Assembly: GCA_017432025.1 (NCBI GenBank)
Contig: JAFRJX010000006.1
Span: forward strand, 62,001 to 126,000
Direction: 5' to 3'
From: Candidatus Saccharimonadota bacterium
GTDB taxonomy: Bacteria > Patescibacteriota > Saccharimonadia > Saccharimonadales > Saccharimonadaceae
Length of the DNA stretch: 64,000 bases
Shown: one piece after another, positions 16,541 to 28,100 of the stretch
Position numbering within the stretch: the stretch's first letter is position 1
Layout: each line of letters begins with the position of its first letter
Program-made: the position numbers and the translations under genes
Notes under the pieces: generated by a model
Databases searched by the model: none
Told to the model about the DNA's origin: nothing
The model's input: only the letters and a program-made list of their open reading frames with translations

Positions 16541-17188
16541 ATGGAACGCAGCAAGGTTGTGTTGAAATCTGGTTTTATATTTATCCTGACGAATATTTTA
16601 TTGGCAATTTTTAATCTTGTGATGGGATTAATTTCTGGGTCGATTGCGATTTCTTCTGATGCAGTTCACAGTTTAATCGATGCAATTTCGGGCTTTATTA
16701 TCGTTGGGTGTGAGAGACTTTTAAAACATGGCAAATTCAGCAAGAACCGTAAGAGAATTGAGCGGATTACAACTAGTATTATTGCCCTAATTATCATTGC
16801 GGCTGGTGTGCATATTTCGGTGGAATCGGTTGAAAAAATAATTACGCCAGAAGAAGTCGAATACTCAATTTGGACTGTGGTTGTCCTGATTGGCTCCGTC
16901 GCTGCAAAACTCTGGCTTTCACTTTATTTGAAGAATAATGGTAAAAAGTATGATTCTGATGTACTTGTTGCATCTTCAGCGGAGACTTTTAATGATATGT
17001 TGATTTCGGTGGCGGTGTTTATTTCAATTCTCGTGTATATACTCTTTAGAGTTGATATTGAAGCATATATTTCGCTCGGTGTAGCTCTAATTATTTTTAA
17101 GATTGGTTTTGAATTTTTATTCCCGGATATGTCGCATCGTCACCACCATCCGCTCGAGTCCGATCATTCTCACGGCGCCAACAAATAA
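16541..17188 (+). CDS. Cation diffusion facilitator transporter, short form
   Basis: 215 aa against about 290 for typical CDF exporters. Six membrane helices can be traced. The TM2 metal motif SDAVHSLIDAISG gives His43 and Asp47 (HxxxD, the pattern of Zn-type CDFs). In TM5 the matching position reads SSAETFNDML, Glu148 and Asp152, where His or Asp is usual. The cytoplasmic C-terminal domain that mediates dimerisation is missing and is replaced by a His-rich tail (HRHHHPLESDHSHG), which could bind metal. CDFs export divalent metals against protons. Substrate is inferred only. Confidence 0.87.
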   Translation: MERSKVVLKSGFIFILTNILLAIFNLVMGLISGSIAISSDAVHSLIDAISGFIIVGCERLLKHGKFSKNRKRIERITTSIIALIIIAAGVHISVESVEKIITPEEVEYSIWTVVVLIGSVAAKLWLSLYLKNNGKKYDSDVLVASSAETFNDMLISVAVFISILVYILFRVDIEAYISLGVALIIFKIGFEFLFPDMSHRHHHPLESDHSHGANK

Positions 17189-17236
17189 TTGCTTGTGTTT
17201 ATCTGGAATTATTGCTAAAATTGCCATAAGAAGGTT

Positions 17237-20200
17237 ATGGAAATTCGTTGGATAAATAAGAAGGTGCAACGACTTAAGTTGCGATGCAAATCGCTTAGTT
17301 TTCTCGTAACCTACGCTTCTTTTGTGTTTATCCTCCTTTCTATTGGTGTAGTATATCCGTTCGTGAATATTTTTAAGACAACCGATGCTTTGATAGATCT
17401 TACGGGCGATCCGTCTATTACGATGACATCGACTAAAAGCACGGCGTCAATAACAATCGACCCCTCTCTTACTGGTGTTTTTGAAACTACTTCTGGGAAC
17501 GGCGATATTGCATTTACGGTGTCGACGAATAATTATACCGGTTATGAGCTGTCGGTTCGTAGCATCAATACTACATTAGACTACAATTCCAATTCATTTT
17601 TGCCATTGGTTTCTGGAGTAACGGCGACACAATTTGCGAATGGCGGCAATACTACACTTAACAATCGTTGGGGTTATAAGCCAAATTATTACAACTCAGA
17701 GACAAATGACAAATACTATGGTTCTACCACAACATCTACTGTTCTTGATAGGACATCGGTGGCAAATACTACTGCAAAGCAATATACGATTTCACTCGGT
17801 GCAAGAGCGGATGCATCTCTGCCGATGGGCTCGTATGTAAATGATAGTTTTACTCTTGAAGCGGTGGCAAATGTGGTTCCATCTTCAATCCTGACCGTTG
17901 TATATACTACTGGGATTATTGGCGTGAGTATTGATGGGCATGCGGTTGCCGACGGTGAGACTGTTGAGTTGATTAGAGATATTCCATATGCAATTGATGT
18001 GACTTATAATTCGCCTGCCTATGCTTTCAGCTCATGGTCGGCAACCTCTGGCACACTTGGATCTGCTTCCTCTACTTCAACAACTTATACCATCGGTTAT
18101 CAGAACGCTACACTTACGGCTAATGCTCAACCAAATCAATATAATATCACCATTAAGACCGCTACCGGTATAAGCAAGGTAAGTCTTAATGGTGTAGAAT
18201 GTACAAGTACTTCTGGCTGTACGGTATCTGCTTTAACGTATGGTAGTACTTATAATTTGATTGCAACTCTTGCGACTGGTTATAGTTTTTCAGCTTGGTC
18301 AAATAGCAATGACAAAGGGTACATTGCATCAACAAGTTCCGCTTCTACTACTTATACGGTCGGGAATGGTACAACGACTCTAACGCCTTCTGCTACGGCA
18401 AATAAGTATACGATTACGCTTAACGGAAATGGTGCCACTACGGCCGGCTCTGCATCAACTACTGCTACCTATAACGCGACTACTCTAGCAGCAATTACGG
18501 TTCCGCAGAGAAAATACACTGTTTCTGGATTTACTACTACGAATAACCGAGCATCTGGCGCCACAGTTTCTTCCACTTCTACGCTTACGAGCACTTATAC
18601 ATTTAATGGTTGGTATAAAGAATCGTCAGCGACTAATCTAATTGCATCGAATGTCTCAAATCCAGTACTCCAAGCTAGTACTAGCTATACCGATTCTACT
18701 GGCCATTGGACTTCGACGTCTGTTCAAACTCTTTATGCGGGTTGGTCATCAGCCTCTGTCAAGCTCCCGACTATTTACAAGACTGATTATACTTGCGGCT
18801 GGACGACCGCTTCGTCTGGTGCCTCAAGTATTATGTATACTTCTGGCGGATATATTACACCTTCTAGCAATTTGACTCTCTATGGCGTTTGTATACCTCC
18901 GGATATGCAGGGTCTTTCTGCTTCTAAATGTACAACCACTGAGAGTGAAGTTCGCGATACTCGCGATGGTCATATTTATAAGGTTAAAAGAATGAATGAC
19001 GGTGTATGTTGGTTGACACAGAATCTCGAACTTGGTGCGACAGATCTTACTGTTGCCTTGACTTCTAGCAATTCAAATCTTGCCAGTTCGATTACGGCAG
19101 CCACCTTTAACGGTTGGAAGAAAACATCTGGTTCTAGCACATATACTGCTGGCGAATTTATACAAGTTTCTGGCAATGATGCCGTGAATGGCTCACCGTA
19201 TGGTATCCTTTACAACTTTTATGCAGCTTCGGGCGGCACTATTACTGGTTCAGCTAATACTAATGATGCGCAGTATGATATTTGTCCGGCTGGGTGGAGA
19301 TTACCGTCTGCTACGAGAAATACAGGTGAATTTGTGGACTTTGCTACTTATTACAGTACAAATACTGTGCTTCAACAATCCGTTTCTAGTGGTGGTGCCG
19401 GTATGACGCTTAGTGGTACCTTTACGAGCTCAACGCCAACTTCTAAAGACTGGTTATCGAGTTATTGGTCTTCAAGTGTGGCGGATTCGGGTTGTTTCTC
19501 TAGAAATGGTAAAATGCTTGGTTTCCAATTTACTAACAGTAGTTCAACTATCTATACTGATGCCTGTAATGATCGAGGTAGTGGTCATCTGATTCGTTGC
19601 GTGCTCGATGAGTCAAAGATTTCTGATTTGACCTATTTGCAAGATTTTGCCACGCTTTCCAACGCTGGACGAAAAGGAGTTACTAATTCTATGACGCTTG
19701 GCACGCAATATCGACTAAAGGATAGTCGCGATAATAAGGATTATTATATTGCAAAACTTGCCGATGGTAACGTTTGGATGACACAAAATCTTGACCTTGA
19801 CCTTAGCACTGGCACAACATTAACTTCGGGTAATACCGATATCACAGCCAACTGGACTCCTTCCTCAACTACTCGTACTAACTCGACCTGGACATTCACA
19901 ACTACCGCTCCACAATCCTATAACCCTGGCACGAAATATTGGAACGGCAGTACGCATAATGGTAGCGGTACGAGTACTAATTACATTGCCAATTCCGGTA
20001 CGGCACAATATCACCTCGGTAATTATTACAACTGGACGGCGGCGGTAGCCATGAATAATAGCTCTAGCTATACAACGGCCGGCGTGCTTGTCAATCAATC
20101 GATTTGTCCGGCCGGTTGGACACTTCCTCGTGGCGGTTATGGTCCATCGACTTACTATGCTTTGTCAATCCAATACTCGGGTAGTACTTGGCTTTCGCCG

Positions 20201-20419
20201 ACTTATTTAGCGCTTTCCGGTACTTGGGGTGGATCTTATGATGGTGTCGGCTATTCAGGTATGTTCTGGGCGACTGGTGCTAAAAGCGCCGATCGTGCCT
20301 ATTATGCTGATTTCTCATCGGATGGTAGTCGCAATGTAGGAACTGGTGGTTACGATCGTGATATGGGTCTTCCGGTGCGCTGTATTGCTCGCCCGGCCGC
20401 CGCTTATATCACACAATAA
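17237..20419 (+). CDS. Secreted FISUMP protein with two modules
   Basis: 1060 aa. A membrane/signal segment at about 23-45 is followed by a beta domain (about 50-215) that is nearly superimposable on the one in the 22128 protein (TVSTNNYTGY, NRWGYKPNYYNS, YTISLGARA). Next come two bacterial-repeat domains (LTVVYTTGIIGVSIDG; ITIKTATGISKVSLNGVEC) and an InlB-like repeat (ITLNGNGATTAGS to TLYAGW). FISUMP module 1, subtype I with paired Cys (CWLTQNLELG), starts at 18905. Module 2, subtype II without Cys (VWMTQNLDLDL), starts at 19618. The end is RCIARPAAAYITQ. No sorting signal. Likely a surface adhesin or host-contact protein; function is inference. Confidence 0.87.
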   Translation: MEIRWINKKVQRLKLRCKSLSFLVTYASFVFILLSIGVVYPFVNIFKTTDALIDLTGDPSITMTSTKSTASITIDPSLTGVFETTSGNGDIAFTVSTNNYTGYELSVRSINTTLDYNSNSFLPLVSGVTATQFANGGNTTLNNRWGYKPNYYNSETNDKYYGSTTTSTVLDRTSVANTTAKQYTISLGARADASLPMGSYVNDSFTLEAVANVVPSSILTVVYTTGIIGVSIDGHAVADGETVELIRDIPYAIDVTYNSPAYAFSSWSATSGTLGSASSTSTTYTIGYQNATLTANAQPNQYNITIKTATGISKVSLNGVECTSTSGCTVSALTYGSTYNLIATLATGYSFSAWSNSNDKGYIASTSSASTTYTVGNGTTTLTPSATANKYTITLNGNGATTAGSASTTATYNATTLAAITVPQRKYTVSGFTTTNNRASGATVSSTSTLTSTYTFNGWYKESSATNLIASNVSNPVLQASTSYTDSTGHWTSTSVQTLYAGWSSASVKLPTIYKTDYTCGWTTASSGASSIMYTSGGYITPSSNLTLYGVCIPPDMQGLSASKCTTTESEVRDTRDGHIYKVKRMNDGVCWLTQNLELGATDLTVALTSSNSNLASSITAATFNGWKKTSGSSTYTAGEFIQVSGNDAVNGSPYGILYNFYAASGGTITGSANTNDAQYDICPAGWRLPSATRNTGEFVDFATYYSTNTVLQQSVSSGGAGMTLSGTFTSSTPTSKDWLSSYWSSSVADSGCFSRNGKMLGFQFTNSSSTIYTDACNDRGSGHLIRCVLDESKISDLTYLQDFATLSNAGRKGVTNSMTLGTQYRLKDSRDNKDYYIAKLADGNVWMTQNLDLDLSTGTTLTSGNTDITANWTPSSTTRTNSTWTFTTTAPQSYNPGTKYWNGSTHNGSGTSTNYIANSGTAQYHLGNYYNWTAAVAMNNSSSYTTAGVLVNQSICPAGWTLPRGGYGPSTYYALSIQYSGSTWLSPTYLALSGTWGGSYDGVGYSGMFWATGAKSADRAYYADFSSDGSRNVGTGGYDRDMGLPVRCIARPAAAYITQ
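18905..20395 (+). repeat. Two consecutive FISUMP modules (I, then II)
   Basis: Within the 17237 gene. Module I runs about 18905-19611 and module II about 19618-20395. They are joined directly, with no beta-repeat between them. Shared landmarks: RDN/RDG...YxxxxLxDG, NLDLG, ICPAGWxLP, IRC. Confidence 0.75.
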
Positions 20420-20430
20420 ATAATTCCTTA

Positions 20431-20799
20431 TTATAGTGGTTTTGTGTTTGTTAACGCATCTATAAGGCAAATTGTAAATATTATGAGTGTTATGAGCTTG
20501 ATGACTAGACTTATAATTGCGGTTTTTCGTTTTTCTGTCTGTAGACCAATTATGCCGGTCACTATGGAAATAATCGCGAATAATATACCAACAGTTATAT
20601 AGTACCCAAACATAAATAGAATGAAGAATTCTTTTACCGTATAGTATGACGTTTTGTCGGGACTATTAATTTGGCTCCCTAGCGGGATTATTATTAAAGG
20701 AAATATGCTTACGATATATGGTATTAGTGCAAGAACTAGTGAGGTGGTTGCGTATTTGCTAGAATAATTCTTTAGCCCATTATTGGTATTGCCGTTCAT
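20431..20799 (-). CDS. Small polytopic membrane protein, unknown
   Basis: 122 aa with three hydrophobic segments (about 18-40, 55-80, 92-118) and a TEKRKTA loop. The general pattern (SLVLALIPYI..., ...IISIVTGIIGL) is like DUF4190-type membrane proteins, a weak match. GGAG precedes the ATG and it begins 3 bases after the upstream gene's stop, so it is the second gene of a two-gene operon. It is convergent with the FISUMP gene, with only 11 bp between stops. Confidence 0.65.
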   Translation of the reverse strand: MNGNTNNGLKNYSSKYATTSLVLALIPYIVSIFPLIIIPLGSQINSPDKTSYYTVKEFFILFMFGYYITVGILFAIISIVTGIIGLQTEKRKTAIISLVIKLITLIIFTICLIDALTNTKPL

Positions 20800-20802
20800 T
20801 TT

Positions 20803-21078
20803 TTATCTCCGAAAGATTTGTGGATATTTCTTTTCATACGATGCACTAGTGATTTTACAGAAGACTGCTACGAGTGCCATAAATAGGATAACAAAGAATG
20901 CAATAGTCATTAGAGTTCCATATTCTTTCCAGCTCTTTCCGGAATCATCGAAACTCATTAGTATCCAAACCGGAAACCATACTATTATGCCAAGTAATGA
21001 AACAATAGTAGCTATGCTCTGGATGGTATTTAACCTTTTATATAGCCTTAATACGGAACTTATAAACTGCTCATCCAT
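20803..21078 (-). CDS. Small membrane protein, unknown
   Basis: 91 aa with two hydrophobic helices (about 22-42 and 56-76) and a basic C-terminus (YEKKYPQIFRR). It is the first gene of the small minus-strand operon. The start is supported by a minus-strand TATACT exactly 6 bases upstream of the ATG, so it fits the leaderless set. No family recognised. Confidence 0.6.
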   Translation of the reverse strand: MDEQFISSVLRLYKRLNTIQSIATIVSLLGIIVWFPVWILMSFDDSGKSWKEYGTLMTIAFFVILFMALVAVFCKITSASYEKKYPQIFRR

Positions 21079-21084
21079 AGAATT

Positions 21085-21093
21085 AGTATATCA
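21085..21093 (-). promoter_or_regulatory. Extended -10, leaderless start of the 21078 minus gene
   Basis: Minus-strand TGA-TATACT, hexamer 21085-21090, 6 bases from the ATG. A second minus TATAAT lies a few bases further upstream (21093-21098) and could serve instead with a short leader. Confidence 0.45.
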
Positions 21094-21118
21094 TTATACT
21101 TTATATATTATGTTTTTT

Positions 21119-21127
21119 TGTTACAAT
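21119..21127 (+). promoter_or_regulatory. Extended -10, leaderless start of the 21134 gene
   Basis: TGT-TACAAT, hexamer 21122-21127, 6 bases before the ATG at 21134. Confidence 0.6.
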
Positions 21128-21133
21128 GAAAAT

Positions 21134-21874
21134 ATGAATAAGTATGTTAAACGCGGATTTAGTGTTTGGTTAATCTTTATTAAAAATAAAATTGCTTCGT
21201 CTATCATGATGCTGATGGGTGGCGTAATGATGTTTATGGGAGCGCTGCAAGGGAAAGGCAATGATACGAAAACTTTGCCACTTGTAATTACTTTAATCGG
21301 TGCAGGTTTGGCGTTTTGGGCGTTATTCCGTCTAGGCTATTTGAAGTCGAATCTCGATAATCTAAGTAGTAGCGAGCGTGAGGAAAAAGTGGTCGGGAAA
21401 AAGCTCTTTTGGCTTCAAATTGCCGAGTCGGCGCTTTACTGTGCAGTGGCAGGGCTTGGTATTTTCTTGCTCATAAATACAGACTTTACTAATATTTGTT
21501 TGAATTTGATGTCCGGCTTCTTTACGACATTGAACGGTGTTTTGAACTTAATTTCGACAATTAAGAATCGCGATAAGAAGGATTTCCGCTGGAAGTTTAT
21601 GATCTGTGTGATGATTTGTGAACTTATTCTTGGGCCGTACTTCTTGATTTGTTGTAATTCGATTGATATCAATGGTTACATTGTGATGGGCGCATTAACA
21701 TCCGTAGCCGGTATTATCGAAGTAATTAACGCACTTACACGTGAGAATGTCCACAATACGATTAATGATGGTAAAGAGATTGTTCATACTATCAAGGGCG
21801 ATAAAAAGGTTGAAGAAGCTGAGATTGAGGAGCCGGAAGAGACTCCAAGATTAGATAAATCTAGCGAAGCGTAG
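21134..21874 (+). CDS. Polytopic membrane protein, unknown (HdeD/DUF308-like layout)
   Basis: 246 aa. About six hydrophobic helices occur in pairs (MMLMGGVMMFMGAL, LPLVITLIGAGLAFWALFRLG, ALYCAVAGLGIFLLI, NLMSGFFTTLNGVLNLI, ICVMICELILGPYFLIC, YIVMGALTSVAGIIEVI). The repeated G-x-x-x-F/L-N pattern recalls DUF308/HdeD proteins. An acidic cytoplasmic tail (EEAEIEEPEETPRLD) ends the protein. An open frame continues far upstream, but the region 20783-21133 is occupied by the two minus-strand genes and by the promoter, so the ATG at 21134 is chosen. Confidence 0.72.
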   Translation: MNKYVKRGFSVWLIFIKNKIASSIMMLMGGVMMFMGALQGKGNDTKTLPLVITLIGAGLAFWALFRLGYLKSNLDNLSSSEREEKVVGKKLFWLQIAESALYCAVAGLGIFLLINTDFTNICLNLMSGFFTTLNGVLNLISTIKNRDKKDFRWKFMICVMICELILGPYFLICCNSIDINGYIVMGALTSVAGIIEVINALTRENVHNTINDGKEIVHTIKGDKKVEEAEIEEPEETPRLDKSSEA

Positions 21875-21898
21875 TTGTTGATAATTACTGATTGATGT

Positions 21899-21906
21899 GG
21901 TAGAAT
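21899..21906 (+). promoter_or_regulatory. -10 of tRNA-Thr(GGT)
   Basis: TAGAAT (21901-21906) preceded by TGG, 9 bases before the tRNA. Confidence 0.5.
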
Positions 21907-21915
21907 ATTTTTAAT

Positions 21916-21991
21916 GCCGCGATAGCTCAGTCGGTAGAGCGCATCCATGGTAAGGATGAGGTCACGAGTTCAAATCTCGTTCGCGGCTCCA
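21916..21991 (+). tRNA. tRNA-Thr (anticodon GGT)
   Basis: 76 nt. Acceptor GCCGCGA/TCGCGGC, anticodon stem CATCC/GGATG and loop ATGGTAA, T loop TTCAAAT, discriminator T, CCA encoded. It decodes ACC/ACU. Confidence 0.94.
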
Positions 21992-22101
21992 TTTTTATTT
22001 GATAGTTTTATTTTATTCTTTCTGCGATTAAAGGTTAGTGCATAGATTGCCCGTCTTATCATATGACATATTTAATTAATTGAGTTTATGTTTAACCTGT
22101 G

Positions 22102-22107
22102 TATAAT
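22102..22107 (+). promoter_or_regulatory. -10 of the 2492-aa FISUMP gene
   Basis: TATAAT at 22102-22107, with a leader of about 20 nt that contains AGGAG before the TTG start. Confidence 0.5.
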
Positions 22108-22127
22108 TGTATATGTAGGAGTATATT

Positions 22128-25100
22128 TTGTTGGAGACAATGTCAATTAGGAACACGCGAAAGACTAGGTTTTGTTTTCAATTGTCTATTGTTTTGTTGC
22201 TGGTTATTACGATATTAAGCATTGTTCCATATGATGCGGAAAAAGCCGATGTCGAAGCGGTAGATGATCAAACCTTACCCGCTTCATTGTCATTTATTTC
22301 CGCTAATGACCATGCAACCGTCGCAATTAACCCATCTACAGCTGGTACGTTTGGCGCTTCTTCCGGCGATTCTGATATCAGGTTTACTGTTTCTACTAAT
22401 AATTATACTGGCTATACATTGATGGTCAAAGCGACAAAAACTACTCTTGATTCCACGACTAATGATGTCATTTCCACTTTAGCATCTTCGGTGACTACTT
22501 CTCAATTTAGTAATGCATCGAATACTCCACTTAGCAATCGTTGGGGGTATAAGCCGAATTACTATAATTCATCAACTAACAGTGACAGATTCTATCCTGC
22601 TACATCGGACTCTATAATACTAGATAAAACAGTTGCAGCAAATACTAATGCAAAAGCTTACATTATCTCTCTTGGCGCAAGAGTTAATTATGAAATTCCT
22701 TCCGGAACTTATGAAAATAATACGCTTATGCTCCAATATGTAGCCAATCCGGTACCGTATACGGTTTCTTTTAATGATAATGTTATTGATGATATCGTAA
22801 ATAATATGCCGTCCAGTCTAACTGGTGACTCATCTTCGCCCGATACTGTCACTCTTCCTAATAGAATACCAACTAGGAATTATTATACGTTTGCTGGTTG
22901 GTGTACGGTTCAACCGATAGAGGTAGCGGGAGGCCAACTGTGTCCTGGGACTGTATATTCAGCGAATGGGTCGTATGGTTTGAATTATACTGTCAGTAAT
23001 TCGAATAATGTACTTTATGCGATTTGGACTTCGAATAGAGGATGCAATAAGGCTGCGACCACGATTGGAACTGGTGTTTCTTCAACCGATGCCGTATGTA
23101 TGCAAGATATGAATAACAACGTTATTTCTTCTATGATTACTAGTGCGCAACATTCTTTGGTCGACATGCGTGACGGTAAATCTTATTTCATTGCAAAACA
23201 ATCCGATGGAAAAGTATGGATGACGCAGAATCTTGATTATGTATTAAGCACTTCTAGCACCTTAACTCACCATTCTACAGATATTGGCTATACTGATGTG
23301 AATCTCGATAAGACTTTTTCTCCTAGTGCTAATACCATTACGACTGAAAGCGAGTGGTCAATGAGCGAAAACACCTTGCCTTTTTCGTATGATCCCGGCG
23401 ATATTTATTATTATTCTTCTGGCACGACCGATGATGACACGCCATCTACAGCCTGCAATGATATGAGTACATGTAAGCATTATCATGTAGGCAATTATTA
23501 CACTTGGACTGCTGCTGTTGCATCGAACGATACTTCTTCCATGGTTGATACCTATTCGATAGCGCCCGACTCGATTTGCCCAGCTAATTGGCGGCTTCCT
23601 AGTGGGACCAATAATGATACCTATAACGAATTTAACCGTTTATTGGTTAAGTCTGGTGTAGTGACTGAATATACATCTAAGACTAAAGCATTAAGTTATA
23701 CGACTAACGGTTTTACTCTTTTAAGAAGTGCGCCATTATATATTACTCGATCCGGTGCAATTTGGACTCCTGCGCTGAGCTACTCAGGCACAAATGGTTA
23801 TCTATGGAATGATACTATAACTAGTTCTACTGCGGCTGGAACTTTCAATATGAATAAGAATTATTTAAATTATAGTGCTACTCTTACGAGACGAAATGGT
23901 TTTCCTATTCGCTGTGTTGCTCGAGTGAACGCTGGATCATCCTTGATTAACTATTATGGTAATGGTGCAACCGGTGGCGTTCAAAAGAGCGTTACTATAA
24001 AGAAGGGGAATACATTGCGTTTTCCAACCGATCTTTTTACTAGGCAGAATTATATTTTATCTGGGTGGAATACTAAGGCAGATGGCACCGGGTTATATTA
24101 TGATTTTGACAGTATCTATGATGTTGAATATGATAGCCCGGCTGTCATTGATTTTTATGCAGTTTGGGTTCCGGCTTACAGTATTGTTTACAATGGGAAT
24201 GGATCATCGAATGCCTCTGCGATGGGCGTAAATAATATCGTGAAAAACGGAGACGAAACTCGTCTTTTTGCATCTAATTATAGACGAGATGGTTACGGTT
24301 TTGCTGGATGGTCCGTTACGCAAATTGATCCTGATGCAGCGAATGCGAAAAATTTGATCTCTAATGCAAAAATATTTGGTCCAAACGAGAAAATCGTTGC
24401 AAATAATGTCAATCTTGGTAGTAATGCACCTGCTAATATAACGCTATATGCAGTCTGGATTAAATCCGAAGGCGACATGCAGAACTGGGTGGGGTGTCCT
24501 TCTATGAATATAGGAGATTTGACTGCTAGAAAAGATATAAGAGACAACCAAGTATATGCCATTGCGAAACTAGCGGATGGCAAATGTTGGATGATAGAAA
24601 ATTTAAGATTAGAGACAAACGGTGCGGGCAATAAAGCTGATGCTCAAGGTTTTGATACTGGTTTTTTGGGTCTTGCCACCGCTGAACCTGAGTCGAATTT
24701 TACGTACAGTACCATTATAAGTAATTCTTTATATACTACGTCTAATATCACGGGTGAAAACCAAGCCTACAGGTTCCCTCGCTATAATAATCGTAATACT
24801 AATGATACGGTTGAAATAATGACTAGTGTGAATGAAAACATTTATTCATATGGCAATTACTATTCTTGGCCGGCCGCGAAAGCTAGTATTTACAATTTCA
24901 CTTTTAATGATTCTTTAACTACGGTGAATAGTTCAATTTGTCCTAAAGGTTGGAAACTGCCGTCTGCAAATAACTCTGGTACAGACACTAGTACATTAAT
25001 TAGTAGTTTGAGCTCTGAATCAAAAATGCTTTACCATTTCCCAAACAATATCGTCTATTCTGGTACGCTTAGTAATCGTAACTCTTCCGGAGATATTGCT

Positions 25101-28100
25101 CTACTTTGGGCTGATAATTATAATGGCGCGCAGATTTATCCGCATCATGCACACACGATTTATAGTTCAGTGACTTATAATACTGATAGCGCTAGGGAAT
25201 CATATCCTACTTATTATGGTTTGCCAGTTCGCTGTTTATCTACTAATAATGTGACGATTGCAGACGTCTCTTATCTCCAGAGTTTCAAAAACTATTCTTC
25301 CTCTGAGGTGGACTCAATTGCCGCCTCCATGTCTTATAATACGACTTACAATCTTGTTGATAATCGTGATAATAAAACATATAAGATTGCAAAACTAAAA
25401 GACGATAATATTTGGATGGTCGAAAATCTTGACCTTGGCCGTACTACGCTTACTACTAGCCTTACAAGTTTAAATACGAATCTTTCTACTACAATTTCTG
25501 CTTCAACTTTTAATAGCTGGAAGAAAACAACTGGTTCAAGAACATTTAATAATGGAGAATTTATTAATGTTGATGGCATAGACTCGTTTAATGGAGTCGC
25601 ATATGGTACGTTATATAATTATTTTGCAGCTTCTGCAGGAACAGTCTCTGGACAATCCTATGACTTAATTTATACAACTAATGATATCTGCCCAGCCGGG
25701 TGGCGACTTCCGTCCTATGGGTTTTACGCAAACTACTTAACTCTATTTAATATTTATAAGAATGAGGATAGTGCTAATTATTTTTCAAATATAAGATCTC
25801 CCGTTGCTTCCGGTGGTGCTGCACTTAATCTTTCTGGAACCTTTTATAGTAATACTCCTACTGGAATTGGTAGTACTGGTAGTTATTGGGCAGTAGGATG
25901 GAGTAGTAGTAATGCAATGCTTTGTCCAACTCTCGATACTTCCAGCACGTCTTTCTACCCGAGTTTGCAAAAGGAGCGTGACCTTGGCGCTTCAATACGC
26001 TGTGTAGCTAAACGAACACTTTATCCGCTGACAGTTAAATATGGTGAAGGCGTTGTGGATGTAAAAGTTAATGGTGTGTCAGTTCAAGATGGTGGAACAA
26101 TCAACATTGAGAAAAACACATCATATCCAATTTCTGCAACTGTTTCAGATGGCTATGCATTTTATAGGTGGTCTAAACTTGCCAAACCTGGACTCTTTAA
26201 TGATTTTCGAAGACAGTCGACAACTCTCACGATGAGCGATGAAAGAGAGGTTTTAACAGCCACTGCATTACCGAAAATGCAATTTCTTGATACAGGAGTA
26301 TGTACGTCTACTTCAAGTAAAGTGATTGATGAACGTGATAACCATGTATATACTATAAAGCGTCTTAATGATGGTCATTGCTGGATGGTGGAAGACTTAG
26401 ACCTCGGTCGTACAGCTCTTACGACAGATTTAACATCTAATAATACTAATCTTTCAGCAACGGTAACAGCTGCAACTTTTAATGGCTGGAAGAGTACGAC
26501 CGGGACAAGTTCTTATACTACTGGTGTTTTCGTTCCTCTTTCGGGTATTGATTCGGCTTCCGCTACCCCATATGGCGTCCTTTACAACTATCACGCTGCT
26601 TCTGCTGGCACAATTACAGGGAATAGCAATAGTTCTAATGCAGTTTTTGACATTTGTCCATCCGGGTGGAAACTACCAACCAGTGGAAGCGGTGGCGAAT
26701 TTCAGACTCTCTATGATTATTATAATTCGAATGCCCTTCTTATGGCTCCTATATCCCAAAATGGCGCTGCATTTGCATATAATGGATCCTTTTATAATAA
26801 TGTGCCGTCCGGGTTAGGTACAGTTGGTGGATACTGGTCTTCAACCGTAAGCAATGATTCAAATATGCATTTTATTGGCTATAATACATCGACTATTTCT
26901 CCATCCAACTCGACTTTTCGTAGTACTGGACATGGTATACGATGTATTATGAAAAACTCTACTCGTACCCTCACTATTTCGTATGGTACTGGTGTAGCAA
27001 GTGTAAAAGTTAATTCTATCAGTATTCTTAACGGCAATGCAATTGAACTCGAACCAGGCGTACCATACACTATAGAAATGACGCCGTCTGCTGGGTATGC
27101 GTTTAGTAATTGGTCTGCAACTTCTGGAACGATTGGTTCTACCACCACGCAAACGACAACTTATTCGATTGGATCAGAAAATGCTACTTTAACAGTTATC
27201 GCAGCTAGTACTGCTCCTGACATACAAAATCTTCCATCAGCGAGTTGCACCACTACTGCATCTCTTGCAAGAGATAATCGCGATGATCATATTTATACCG
27301 TTCAACGTTTAGCGGATGGTAGATGTTGGATAATGGAAAACCTTGATCTTGGTCGTACTACACTTACTGCGAACCTTACTTCTGCGAATACGAATCTCGT
27401 CTCTACAGTTTCCGCTACAACATTTAACGGCTGGAAGAAGACTTCTGGAACACAAACATACGATGCTGGTGAATTTATCAGTGTTTCTGGTTCGGACACT
27501 ACTTCTCAAACTCCGTATGGAACTCTTTATAATTACTATGCCGCATCTGCTGGCACCATTACTGGTAGCTCTAATAGTGTTAATGCATTTTACGATATTT
27601 GTCCGGCTGGCTGGAGGCTTCCAACTGGTAGTACTAACGGTGAGTTTAAAACACTTTATGATCAGTATAATTCGCTCGAACGAATTCGTGCATCGATTGC
27701 AAACAATGGAGCCGCCTTTACTTTTGCAGGCTACTTTACTAGTGGTGTTCCGGCTGGTCAGGGTAATAGCGGTGATTATTGGGCTTCTACAAGATATAAT
27801 GATACGTTGGTAGATCGTTTGGTTCTTAATACGTCCGGTGTTAACTCGACCAGTGCTGGTTATCGTAATTGTGGCAGATCGATTCGTTGCATTATGAAAC
27901 AAACGACGCGTATATTAACTGTTACATATAACACTGGTGTGGCAAGTGTAAAAGTTAATGGTATTACTGTTCAAAATGGTGGAATGATTATTCTCGAACA
28001 AGGTTTACCTTACCCTATTGAGGTAACACTGACTAGTGGATATGAATTAGCTAACTGGTCTGCAACTTCTGGAACTATTGGTTCTACAACTGCTCAAACT

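Noticed and set aside
20783-21133. Long upstream extension of the membrane protein gene now started at 21134
   Set aside because: The extension runs antisense through two convincing small minus-strand genes and across the TACAAT promoter 6 bases before the ATG.
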